Positions 17,996 to 27,008 of a stretch of 64,000 bases of DNA are shown here, one piece after another (position 1 is the first letter of the stretch; each line of letters opens with the position of its first letter). Both the position numbers and the translations under genes were made by a program. This DNA is from Roseateles sp. XES5 (GTDB taxonomy: Bacteria; Pseudomonadota; Alphaproteobacteria; Rhizobiales; Rhizobiaceae). The stretch is from assembly GCF_020535545.1 (NCBI RefSeq), contig NZ_CP084753.1:496001-560000 (forward strand), read 5' to 3'. The notes beneath the pieces were generated by a model that ran no database searches, was not told where the DNA came from, and was given only the letters and a program-made list of their open reading frames with translations.

Positions 17996-19577
17996 ATGGA
18001 GCCGACGCATTTGTTCGAGCTGGTGGTCGGGATGTTCCTGGCGATCATCGCCCTCCACTATGCCGCCCATCGGCTGGGCCTGCCGCCGTCCGTGGCCTTG
18101 CTCACCGGTGGCGCCGCGCTGGCCTTCCTGCCGGGACTGCCGGCGATCGAGGTCGATCCGGCGCTCGTGCTCGTCATCTTCCTGCCGCCGCTTCTTCTGG
18201 ACGGCGCGTGGACCATCGCCATCGGCCGGCTGCGCCGTCATATGATCGGCATCGCCTCGCTCGCCATCGGCGCCGTGTTCTTCACCGCCGCCGTCGTCGC
18301 GGTGGTCACGCATCTTCTGTTCCCGTCCCTTCCCTGGGCAGCCTGCGCGGCGCTCGGGGCCATCGTCTCGCCGCCCGATGCGGTTTCGGCCCGCGCCGTG
18401 CTGCAGCGGGTGCGCTTGCCGCGTCGCCTGCAAATCCTGCGAAGGCGAAAGCCTGCTCAACGATGCCAGCGGCCTCGTGCTCTTCCGCTTCGCCATCGCG
18501 GCCGGTGTCACCGGCGCCTTCAGCATGAGCGAGGCGGTCGGCAGCTTCTTCCTGCTCTCGCTCGGCGGAGCGCTCGTCGGCGCCGCCGTCGGCATGGCCT
18601 GGGTGCTGCTGGTGCGGCGTCTGGGTGATGAATACCTCATCATCGCCGCCACCGCCCTCCTCTCCTGGACCTCCTATCTCCTCGGCGAGTTCCTGCATGT
18701 TTCCGGCGTCATCGCCACCGTCACCACCGGCCTCATCGCCAGCTGGAACCAGCACACCATCCTTTCGGCCGCAACGCGCATGCGCGGCACCTCCTTCTGG
18801 ACCGTCATCGTGTTTCTCATGGAGGCGATGGTCTTCATCCTCATCGGGCTGTCGCTGCGCGGCGTCGTGGAACGCGGCGGCGGTTTCGACGTCGTCGCCA
18901 CCACCATGGGCGGGCCGATCCTGGTCATCCTTCTTGCCCTGACGCTCGCGCGTTTCGCCTGGGTATTCGGTTCGGATCTCGTCATCCATCTCGCCAATGC
19001 CCTCGGCATCCGGCGCTATACGCCGGTCGGTGCCCGCAGCGCCGCGGTGCTTTCCTGGGCGGGCGTGCGCGGGGTCGTGACGCTCGCCCTCGCCCTTTCG
19101 GTACCGGAAGGGTTCCCCGGCCGCGACTTCATCCTCGTCACGTCCTTCGCCATCATCCTCGGCACGGTGCTCATCCAGGGCACGACGCTCGGCCGGGTGA
19201 TCGCCTGGGCCAGGCTCAGCGAGCCGTCCTCGGAGAAGGCCCGGATTTCCATGAGCGAAGCGGAAGCCTCCATGGCGCAGGCGCAACTAATCGTCGTGCA
19301 AAGCGGGGCCTATGACGGCGAAGGCACCCTCATCCACCCGCAATTGCTGGACAAGTACCAGCGCCGGGCCGTCGCCATTGTCGACTATGCCGCGCGCACC
19401 GAGCACTATCAGCCGATGCTGCATGCGCATTTCGACCTGGTGCTGGAGGCCGTCGCGGCCGGCCGCAGCGAACTCATCCGCCTCCACCGCGCCGGCGACA
19501 TCGATGACGAGACGCTGCACGAGCTGGAACGAGACCTCGACCTGGAGGAATTGAGCGCAATTGCAGCCAAGGCCTGA
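17996..19577 (+). pseudogene. CPA1/NhaP-type Na+/H+ antiporter, disrupted by a frameshift
   Basis: The first frame (17996 to about 18440) encodes the antiporter N-terminus, including FLPPLLLDGAW and SPPDAVSARAVLQRV. The homologous protein continues in another frame from 18441 with EGESLLNDASGLVLFRFA, the ion-binding ND motif, through WAGVRGVVTLALALSVP and a cytoplasmic tail to 19577. At 18437-18443 the sequence reads CTGCGAA where family members need CTG-CTC-GAA, i.e. two bases are missing. All other parts look intact, with normal codon usage, so this is either a recent inactivation or an assembly error. GAGG at 17983-17986 supports the ATG at 17996. Confidence 0.85.
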
Positions 19578-19677
19578 ACGGACGGATTAACCGCTTTTGC
19601 CGAAAAGCCGGCACGGCGTTTTCGCCGGGCTTTCCACCATGCTAGGGTCCGGCATCGGCAGGCGCGGGAGGTTGCAG

Positions 19678-21087
19678 GTGCGAGCGGATGCGTGGCGCAG
19701 AAGGGCCGGCGGAACGATGGCGGGTCTCGGCTTCGCCGCGGCCCTCCTGCTGGCGCTTCCGGCGCTGGCGCTCACCTGGGGCGTCAACGGCCATCCGATC
19801 AATTCCTATCCCGGCATTTCCCTCGCCGCGCAACTCGATCTCCTGAAGGAACTCGGCGCCAGCTCCTACCGCGTCGACATTTCCAGCGTGGATGCCGGCG
19901 ACAAGCTGGCCGAACTCGTCGTGGAGGCAAAGGCGCGCGGCATCACCATCCTTCCCGTCATCACGCCCGCCGTCGATCTCAAGACCATGGACGAGGCCAC
20001 GCTCCATGCCGCGGCGCGCGAGATGGCGCTGGCGCTCGGCACGCGCTTCAAGGACGATATCCGTGTCTGGGAGCTCGGCAACGAACTGGAGAATTTTGCC
20101 ATCATCCAGCCCTGCGAGCGCCGGGACGACGGCACGATCTATCCCTGCGAATGGGGTGCGGCCGGTGGCGTCGGCGCACTGGACTATTACGGGCCGCGCT
20201 GGGCGAAGGTGAGCGCCGTGCTGCGCGGACTCTCCGACGGCATGACCGCCGCCGACCCCACCATCCGCAAGGCGATGGGGACCGCCGGCTGGGGACATAC
20301 CGGCGCCTTCGAGCGCATGCAGGCCGATGGCATCCAGTGGGACATTTCCGTCTGGCACATGTACGGCGAGGATCCCGAATGGGCCTTCAAGCTGCTGGCC
20401 GCCCATGGCCGGCCCATCTGGGTGACGGAATTCAACCATCCCTTCGGCAGCCAGAAAAGCGCGACGGAACAGGCGGACGGTCTCGTGCGCTGGATGGCGC
20501 GCCTGCGCGAACTTGCCGTCCCCTACCGGATCGAGGTGGCGCATCTCTACGAGCTTCTCGACGAGACCTACTGGGCGCCCGATTTCGAGGCCTATATGGG
20601 GCTCGTCGAACTCGAGGGCAGTACAGCGAAAGGCTGGCGGATCGGCAAGCCGAAGCCCGCCTATGCGGCGGTCCAACGGGAAATGCGCGATGAGGGCGTG
20701 ACCGGTTGCGACACCGAAGACCTGCGCAAGGTCGCCGACGCCGCCTTCCGCAAGGCGAGCCTCGGCTATTGCCTCGTACTCGGCCGGCCGGCGGGTCTTT
20801 TCGAGGCCGAGGGCTGGGTTCGCAAGCTGGAGAACGGCGCCAGCGAAGCGGAGATGACCGAAGGCCTGCTCGCCTCGCAGGAGTTTCGCCAGAAACATGC
20901 CGTCGCCGATCTGGACGACCGCGCCTATATCGACCTCCTCTACCAACGGCTGCTCGGTCGTCCGGCGGATGGTGCGGGACTGGAAGGCTATCTGGCAGAC
21001 CTGAACGCCGGCCGCGCGACACGCGCGACCATCGCCAGGGCGCTCGTCCAATCGGACGAATTCACGGCGCGCGGCACCATACGATAG
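19678..21087 (+). CDS. secreted clan GH-A-type glycoside hydrolase with C-terminal DUF4214 domain
   Basis: 469 residues from GTG 19678, preceded by GGGAGG; an ATG at 19717 is the alternative. The N-terminus is a Sec signal (WRRRAGG, then GLGFAAALLLALPALALT). The (beta/alpha)8 domain has the catalytic pair typical of clan GH-A: VWELGNELE (Asn135-Glu136, acid/base) and IWVTEFNHP (Glu251, nucleophile). Residues about 345-465 form a DUF4214 module (LYQRLLGRPADGAGLEGYL), often found in secreted or surface proteins. It lies at the head of a polysaccharide gene block. It may trim an exopolysaccharide; the substrate is unknown. Confidence 0.75.
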   Translation: MRADAWRRRAGGTMAGLGFAAALLLALPALALTWGVNGHPINSYPGISLAAQLDLLKELGASSYRVDISSVDAGDKLAELVVEAKARGITILPVITPAVDLKTMDEATLHAAAREMALALGTRFKDDIRVWELGNELENFAIIQPCERRDDGTIYPCEWGAAGGVGALDYYGPRWAKVSAVLRGLSDGMTAADPTIRKAMGTAGWGHTGAFERMQADGIQWDISVWHMYGEDPEWAFKLLAAHGRPIWVTEFNHPFGSQKSATEQADGLVRWMARLRELAVPYRIEVAHLYELLDETYWAPDFEAYMGLVELEGSTAKGWRIGKPKPAYAAVQREMRDEGVTGCDTEDLRKVADAAFRKASLGYCLVLGRPAGLFEAEGWVRKLENGASEAEMTEGLLASQEFRQKHAVADLDDRAYIDLLYQRLLGRPADGAGLEGYLADLNAGRATRATIARALVQSDEFTARGTIR

Positions 21088-21903
21088 TTACGCCTGTTTC
21101 CGTCGGGCGAGCCGATAAGCAAGCGCCCGCAACCGCTGCTTCACGCCGCGCAGCGCGCGACGCCAGATCGGCCGCTGGCCATCGAGCCACAGCACATTGA
21201 CCGGCAGCGATACCATGGTCCGCTCGTCGCTGCGCAGCGGCGCGGCCGGATCGTGCACTTCATAGAAGCATTCGCGGTCGGGCCATTGATAGGCGTCTTC
21301 CCAGGTCCAGATGCCGTTGGCCTGATATTGCCGCTTCAGCGCATCGCCGAGCACCTTGTCGGTCGGCAACATGGCGAAGGCCGGGCCGAGGCGCGGCGTG
21401 CATTTTTCCATGAAGCGCAGCACGCGATCGCTGACATAGCCCGTCACGAACAGGCGGAAATTCCGCCGCTGCCTCACGTCGGCAACGGCCCGATGGACCT
21501 GCACATGTTCCTCATGGCCATATTCGCCCCAGGGATTGTGCGTGACGACAATGTCGCCCTCCTCCAGATGGGCCTCCAGCGCCTCGCGCAGAAGATGGAA
21601 CCGCTTGGCATAGGCGTCCCCGTTGCGGCTGACCTCGATGCCATAGGCGGTTTCAGCGGGATGCGCCCAGTTCGCCGAAAGGTGGACATCGGACTCGGCG
21701 ACATCGAGGCTCACCACGGTTTCAAGCGGGAATTCCTTCAACAGCGCGCGTCGGCCCGCGCCGACCGCCGGATAGCCCGGGCTTTCGCCGTAGCAGAGGA
21801 TGATCTTTCGCGCGACGGCCAGGAGCGAGCTGGCCCAGAGGATCTCGTCGTCGGGATGGGCAACGACGATGACGCAATTTCTGAATTCATCCAAAGTCAT
21901 CAT
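21088..21903 (-). CDS. PIG-L/LmbE-family deacetylase
   Basis: 271 residues from ATG 21903 (21900 also possible). It has the zinc-binding AHPDDEILW motif near residue 15 and the second metal site THNPWGEYGHEEHVQVH about 130 residues later, as in N-acetylglucosaminyl-phosphatidylinositol deacetylase and bacterial LmbE proteins. The C-terminal 30 residues are Arg-rich. It is convergent with the glycoside hydrolase gene and divergent from the glycosyltransferases, which suggests deacetylation of an N-acetylated sugar in surface polysaccharide synthesis. The substrate is not shown. Confidence 0.82.
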   Translation of the reverse strand: MMTLDEFRNCVIVVAHPDDEILWASSLLAVARKIILCYGESPGYPAVGAGRRALLKEFPLETVVSLDVAESDVHLSANWAHPAETAYGIEVSRNGDAYAKRFHLLREALEAHLEEGDIVVTHNPWGEYGHEEHVQVHRAVADVRQRRNFRLFVTGYVSDRVLRFMEKCTPRLGPAFAMLPTDKVLGDALKRQYQANGIWTWEDAYQWPDRECFYEVHDPAAPLRSDERTMVSLPVNVLWLDGQRPIWRRALRGVKQRLRALAYRLARRKQA

Positions 21904-22253
21904 GAAACGGTCTCGCACGGCAAAATAAAAACGCCGCGGCGAAAGCTCGCCTCGGCCGGCCATGCCAAGAAGGAAGACAGCAAAAGTTTAAGAAAGTTGA
22001 CCGCGACGGTCGTGAAAATCTTAAAGCGGCTCCCCTGCCCGGCTCTGACTGCCGCTTCCCGCCTTTATTTTGTTATCGTTTCATTAAGCCTGTTGTATCG
22101 ATTGGGGTGTTGTTTTCCCGAAATCGATCAAAAAGGGGGTGATGGCGACAGTTTTAATCGAAGTCTCGGCAATGGCTTCACGCTTTCTCGACAGTGTTGC
22201 TCTATCCGTTGCGTCAGGCTGGACATGATGCCCGGCACCATGGAGACAGGTCG
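21904..22253. other. 350-bp divergent intergenic region before glycosyltransferase genes
   Basis: Relatively AT-rich stretch (22040-22150) between the PIG-L gene and the glycosyltransferase pair. ATCGAT occurs twice (at about 22097 and 22122), flanking a G/T-rich spacer. It presumably holds both promoters. No ORF or RNA gene is recognisable. Confidence 0.45.
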
Positions 22254-23387
22254 GTGAAGGTTGCTCTGGTACATTATTGGCTCGTGGGTATGCGCGGAGG
22301 CGAAAAGGTCCTGGAGACCTTCTGCGACCTGTTCCCCGACGCCGACATCTTCACCCTCGTCGCCGATCCCGACAAGCTGTCCCCGAAGATCCGCCGCCAC
22401 AGGCTCACCACCTCCTTCCTCCAGAAGATCGGCGGACGCCGGCATTACCAGAAGATGCTCCCGCTGATGCCCTATGCCCTGGAGGCGCTGGACCTGACGG
22501 CCTACGACCTCGTCATCTCCAGCGAGGCCGGGCCCGCCAAGGGCGTCATCACCCGCCCCGACGCCGTGCATGTCTGCTATTGCCATTCGCCCATGCGCTA
22601 CATCTGGGACCTCTATCCCCAGTACATGGCCGAGGCCGGCTTCCTCACGCGCGCCATCCTGGCCCTCACCGCCCCGAAGCTGCGCCAGTGGGACGTCACC
22701 ACATCGCACCGCGTCGACCACTTCATCGCCAATTCCGGCTATGTCGCCCGGCGCATCGAGAAGTTCTACCGCCGCGAGGCCTCCGTCATCCATCCGCCCG
22801 TCGAGGTCTCCCGCTTCAAGATCACCGATGGACCGAAGGACTACTATCTCTGCGCCGGCCAGATCACGCCCTACAAGAAGATCGAGCTGGCGGTCGCCGC
22901 CTGCACTCAGCTTTCCCTGCCCCTCGTCGTCATCGGCGACGGCGCAACCGCCAAACTGAAGCAGTCGGCCGGCCCGACCGTGCGCTTCCTCGGCGCCGTC
23001 TCCGACAGCGAGATGGAAACCCACTTTGCCGCCTGCAAGGCGCTGCTCTATCCCGGTGTCGAGGACTTCGGCATCGTGCCGCTCGAGGTGATGGCGAGCG
23101 GCCGGCCGGTCGTCGCCTTCGGCCGCGGCGGCGCGCTGGAGACCGTGGTGGAGGGCAAGACCGGTCTGTTCTTCCATGAGCAGAGCGTCGAGGCACTGGT
23201 TGGCGCGCTCACCCGCTTCGAGAAGGAGGTCGGTCAGTTCGTGCCGGCCGAGATCCGCGCCCATGCCCTCAAGTTCGACACCCGCCGCTTCGAGCGCGAG
23301 TTGCGCCGCTATCTTGCCGCCCTGCCCGGGCTGGCTCCCCTGTCCGGTCCGGCCATGACGGCCGAGACCGTGCGCCTGACCGCATGA
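22254..23387 (+). CDS. GT4-family glycosyltransferase
   Basis: 377 residues from GTG 22254 (GGAGACAGG upstream). It is a GT-B fold retaining glycosyltransferase: N-terminal acceptor domain starting VKVALVHYWLVGMRGGEK, HVCYCHSPMRYIWDLYP in the middle, and the donor-domain EX7E motif EDFGIVPLEVMASGRPV near residue 270. It is 12 bp upstream of a second GT4 gene and followed by a Wzz-like gene, so it probably adds a sugar (mannose-type transfer is common in this subgroup) to a lipid-linked polysaccharide precursor in the cytoplasm. Confidence 0.88.
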   Translation: MKVALVHYWLVGMRGGEKVLETFCDLFPDADIFTLVADPDKLSPKIRRHRLTTSFLQKIGGRRHYQKMLPLMPYALEALDLTAYDLVISSEAGPAKGVITRPDAVHVCYCHSPMRYIWDLYPQYMAEAGFLTRAILALTAPKLRQWDVTTSHRVDHFIANSGYVARRIEKFYRREASVIHPPVEVSRFKITDGPKDYYLCAGQITPYKKIELAVAACTQLSLPLVVIGDGATAKLKQSAGPTVRFLGAVSDSEMETHFAACKALLYPGVEDFGIVPLEVMASGRPVVAFGRGGALETVVEGKTGLFFHEQSVEALVGALTRFEKEVGQFVPAEIRAHALKFDTRRFERELRRYLAALPGLAPLSGPAMTAETVRLTA

Positions 23388-23399
23388 AAGGCCACCGGC

Positions 23400-24602
23400 A
23401 TGAAGCCGATCATGTTCAACGGAAAATTCCTGACCGCCGCGCCGACAGGCGTGCATCGCGTCGCCGAGGAACTCATCCTGGCGATGGATCGCCTGCTGGC
23501 CGCCAACGGACCTGACGCCGGCACGACCGGCACGGCCGATGCTCCCGCCGCGCTGGTGCTCGCCCCGGCCGAGGCGACGCGCACCCTGCCGCTTGCCGTC
23601 ACGCCGCTGCGGCGCACCCGCTTCCTCAGCGGTATCGCCCGCGACATCCTCTGGGAACAGCTCAGCCTGCCCTGGGCGGCGCGCAAGGGGGTGCTGGTGA
23701 GCCTGTGCAATCTCGGCCCGGTGCTGCATCCCCATGCCATCACGATGATCCACGATGCCCAGGTCCATCTGACGCCGCAGTCCTATTCGCGCGGCTTCCG
23801 CCTCTGGTACCGTTTCCTGCAGCCGCTGCTCGGCCGCGCCAACCGGCAGATCCTCGCCGTCTCGCACTATTCCAAGGAACAGCTCGTGCGCCATGGCGTG
23901 GCAAAAGCCGAGCGGATCACCGTCATTCACAATGGCTGCGACCATATCCTTGCCACCCCGCCCGACCATGGCGCGCCGGCCGCGCATGGTCTTGCCCCGG
24001 GCCGCTATGTGCTGGCGCTCGCCAACACCCAGGCGCACAAGAACATTCCGCTGCTGCTGAAGGCCTTTGCCGATCCGCGCCTTGCCGACCTGACGCTGGT
24101 GCTGTTCGGCGCGGCGACCCGCGCCGACTTCGAGCGGCTCGGTGCGAGCGTGCCGGCCAATGTGCACTTCACCGGCCGCATCGACGATGCGGCGCTCGCC
24201 GGCCTGATGGTGCATGCGGCCGCCTTCGCCTGTCCCTCGACGACGGAGGGCTTTGGCCTTCCCCCGCTCGAGGCGATGATGCTCGGCTGCCCGGCCATCG
24301 TCGCGCCCTGCGGCGCGCTGCCGGAAGTGTGCGCCGATGCGGCCCTCACCGCCGACCCGCACGATGCCGGCGCCTGGATCGCCCAGATCCGCGCCCTTGC
24401 CGACGACCCCGATCTTGCCGCCCGCATGCGCCACGCCGGCAAGCGCCGCGCCGAAACCTTCACATGGGACAGCGCAGCGCAAAAACTCGCTAAGGTTCTC
24501 GGTATCAGGACCGCAACGAACGGCGCATCCGTGGAAGGCGACACCACCGCAGAAGACACCACAGACCACAGCCAATCACAGCACAGACATGCCGCCGAAT
24601 AG
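23400..24602 (+). CDS. GT4-family glycosyltransferase
   Basis: 400 residues. N-terminal domain with FNGKFLTAAPTGVHRVAEEL and IHDAQVHLTPQSYSRGFRLW; C-terminal donor domain with YVLALANTQAHKNIPLLLKA and the EX7E signature STTEGFGLPPLEAMMLGCP. The C-terminal 30 residues are Thr/Asp/His-rich and not conserved-looking. It is transcribed with the preceding GT4 gene (12-bp gap) and lies upstream of the chain-length gene. The donor sugar cannot be inferred. Confidence 0.87.
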   Translation: MKPIMFNGKFLTAAPTGVHRVAEELILAMDRLLAANGPDAGTTGTADAPAALVLAPAEATRTLPLAVTPLRRTRFLSGIARDILWEQLSLPWAARKGVLVSLCNLGPVLHPHAITMIHDAQVHLTPQSYSRGFRLWYRFLQPLLGRANRQILAVSHYSKEQLVRHGVAKAERITVIHNGCDHILATPPDHGAPAAHGLAPGRYVLALANTQAHKNIPLLLKAFADPRLADLTLVLFGAATRADFERLGASVPANVHFTGRIDDAALAGLMVHAAAFACPSTTEGFGLPPLEAMMLGCPAIVAPCGALPEVCADAALTADPHDAGAWIAQIRALADDPDLAARMRHAGKRRAETFTWDSAAQKLAKVLGIRTATNGASVEGDTTAEDTTDHSQSQHRHAAE

Positions 24603-24725
24603 TAGCATCCGTGCATAAAGAGTGAAGAAGTACGGTAAATGGTATCTTAAGAACTCGAAAATACGATTTGGGCGGAAAGTCGTGATTCCCGTCGCGACGC
24701 ACAGGATCGCCTGAACGGTAAAAGC

Positions 24726-26897
24726 ATGGTCGACTCATCTCAATCGAACGCCGCGCGCGAGGACGCCGATGGCACGGGCACCGTCCCGCAGATTGATTTT
24801 GCGCACCTTTTTTCCGTGCTCCGCAATCGTTTCCTGATGATCGTCGCCATCACCGCGCTGTTCTTCGGCGCGTCCGTCTTCCTGTCCCAGCTTCTCAAGA
24901 GCTATTTCGTTTCCACCACCAGCATCCTTGTCGACCCGGAGGGCTCGCGCGTCGTGGAGAACGAGCTCTACGGCACGAGCGGCGCCACCGAGGCGCGCAC
25001 CCTGAACCAGCAATACATCCTGACCTCGGTGAAGGTTCTTGCCGCCGTGGTAAAATCGGAGGGCCTTGCCGACGACCCGGACTTCGGCGCCGCGCAGCCC
25101 TACGAGCCCGATGCGGACAAGCGCGCCAAGAAGGCGCTCGCGACGCTGCAGACCGGCATCGCGGCCACGCTCAACAAAGCGAGCTTCGTCATAGACCTCT
25201 CCGTCACCGCTTTCGATCCGGAGAAGGCGGCCCGCATCGCCAACGCCATCGCGAACACCTATATCGAGACCCGCGCCGAGATGAACAACGGTGTCGTGCG
25301 GCAGGCGACGACCGATCTTTCGGCGCAGCTTGCAAATCTCGAAAAGGCGGTGGAAGATGGCGACCGCGCCATCCAGGTCTACAAGGCCGAACACAATCTC
25401 CTCGATGTCGGCGGCCGCACGCCCGCCGAACAGCAGATCACCGAGACGAACACCGAGATCAACAAGATCTCCGCCAGCATTGCCGAAAACGAGGCGCTGA
25501 TCTCCGAGCTGGCGCTTGCCCGCTCCAACCCCGACTATCTTCGCTCCACCCCCGACTCCGCGCTGACGCCCGCCATCATCGAGTTACGCACGCGCTACCA
25601 CACCGCACAGGAGCAGGAATCGGTGCTGCGCTCGTCCTTCGGCGAACGCCACCCTTCACTCGTCAGCGCACGTGCACGCACGCAGGCAGTGGCGACGCTC
25701 TTGAACAAGCAATTGAAGGACTTCACCACCTCGCTTGCGCGCAATGGCGAGAAGCTGAAGAGCCAGCGCGAATTCCTGCGCAAGAACCTCACCGCGCTGA
25801 AGGCAAGCCTCAACGAGGCGGACCAGTCGATGGTGCGGCTGCGTGAAATGGAACGCAAGCTGGCCAGCGACCGAGCCGTCTACGAGTCCTTCCTGCTGCG
25901 CACCCGCCAGCTTTCCGGCCAGGAACGCACCATCAGCGAAAACCCGCAGATCATCTCCGTCGCCCAGCCGCCGCTTTCCAAGGCCGGCCCGAAGCGTTCG
26001 CTCATCATCGCCGGCGCGACCCTGCTTGGTCTGTTGCTCGGCTGCGGCATCGCCCTCGTGCGCGACCGCAAGCTGCCGGAAGAGGCTGCCGTGATGCCGG
26101 AACGGGAAGCCCGGCCCGCGCGTGAAAGCCTGCTGGCCCGCCTCCTCTCCCGCTTCCGCCGCCGCCGGAAAGAACCCCGCCCCGCGGGGCGGATCGCTGA
26201 AGAGGACGACAGCACACAGCCTGCCGCCGACAGGCACGAGGAACGCCTCGAAAGACCCGCGCGCCTTGCCCGCCCACGACAGGCAGCGCCCGTCGAGGGC
26301 GGCTATGCGGATATCGCCCGGCAATTGCTGCTGGAGGCGGATGGCCAGCCGAATCATTGCATCGTGCTCTACGCCCCCGAGGCGCAGAGCGATGCCTCCC
26401 GCACCGCCTTCCAGCTGGCACGCGCTATCGCGCGCGAGGACGCGAGCGTGCTCCTGGTCGACGCAGAGCCCGAGGCCGGGCTGACGCGTCAGGCCTCCGC
26501 CGTCGGCCTTCCCGGCCTGCACGATTCCATTTCGCTGCAACGGATCGAGGGAGACTTCATCAACCCGGCACGGGTGCTGGGCTTCTGGCTGATGCCGGCC
26601 GGCCGCCGCTCGCCGCGCGTCTCGACGCGCCGGGGCCTCGATACCGGAACCCTCGTCGACTGGCTCGATGCAGAAGGCACCGACTTCGACCTCGTGCTCG
26701 TCTATGCCGGCCGCATCGATCAGCCGAAGCCGCTCCCGGCCGTGGAAATGGCCGCCGCCCGCTTCGCCGTGCTCGCCAGCCGCTTCAACCGCAAGGCCAC
26801 CCAGCACGCGCTCTCCGCCCTGAGGGAACGTGGTCTTTCCCCCGCGACCGCCCTCGTCATCGGCGACGCCGACAGCAGAATCCCCCGCGCCGGCTGA
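24726..26897 (+). CDS. Wzz/ExoP-type polysaccharide co-polymerase with degenerate ATPase domain
   Basis: 723 residues. A Wzz domain begins at about residue 22 with TM1 near 35-57. It is followed by a long periplasmic coiled-coil region (about 160-400) and the Pro-containing ENPQIISVAQPPLSKAGP motif before TM2 (about 424-446). A basic/acidic linker leads to a BY-kinase-like fold (about 530-715). There the P-loop is replaced: residues 550-560 read APEAQSDASRT, with no GxxGxGKST and no Walker Lys, while the Walker A'-like VLLVDAEPE remains. No C-terminal Tyr cluster is present. It probably controls polysaccharide chain length or export but cannot autophosphorylate as ExoP does. Confidence 0.8.
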   Translation: MVDSSQSNAAREDADGTGTVPQIDFAHLFSVLRNRFLMIVAITALFFGASVFLSQLLKSYFVSTTSILVDPEGSRVVENELYGTSGATEARTLNQQYILTSVKVLAAVVKSEGLADDPDFGAAQPYEPDADKRAKKALATLQTGIAATLNKASFVIDLSVTAFDPEKAARIANAIANTYIETRAEMNNGVVRQATTDLSAQLANLEKAVEDGDRAIQVYKAEHNLLDVGGRTPAEQQITETNTEINKISASIAENEALISELALARSNPDYLRSTPDSALTPAIIELRTRYHTAQEQESVLRSSFGERHPSLVSARARTQAVATLLNKQLKDFTTSLARNGEKLKSQREFLRKNLTALKASLNEADQSMVRLREMERKLASDRAVYESFLLRTRQLSGQERTISENPQIISVAQPPLSKAGPKRSLIIAGATLLGLLLGCGIALVRDRKLPEEAAVMPEREARPARESLLARLLSRFRRRRKEPRPAGRIAEEDDSTQPAADRHEERLERPARLARPRQAAPVEGGYADIARQLLLEADGQPNHCIVLYAPEAQSDASRTAFQLARAIAREDASVLLVDAEPEAGLTRQASAVGLPGLHDSISLQRIEGDFINPARVLGFWLMPAGRRSPRVSTRRGLDTGTLVDWLDAEGTDFDLVLVYAGRIDQPKPLPAVEMAAARFAVLASRFNRKATQHALSALRERGLSPATALVIGDADSRIPRAG

Positions 26898-27008
26898 CCG
26901 TCGATCCAGGGCCTTGGGCTTACAGGCGAACACATTCCATTCGAGAGCGAGACCGGACGCAATTCCAGCGTTCGGATCAGATTTGCCACAGAGCCTTGAG
27001 CGCGTGTG

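Noticed and set aside
18378..18440. Independent start for the second antiporter frame at 18378, or programmed frameshifting
   Set aside because: The first 20 residues of that frame are unrelated to antiporters and no slippery heptamer or stimulatory hairpin is visible; a two-base loss explains the break.
22092..22126. Paired ATCGAT sites as an operator
   Set aside because: The spacing and flanks show no further symmetry; common six-base word.
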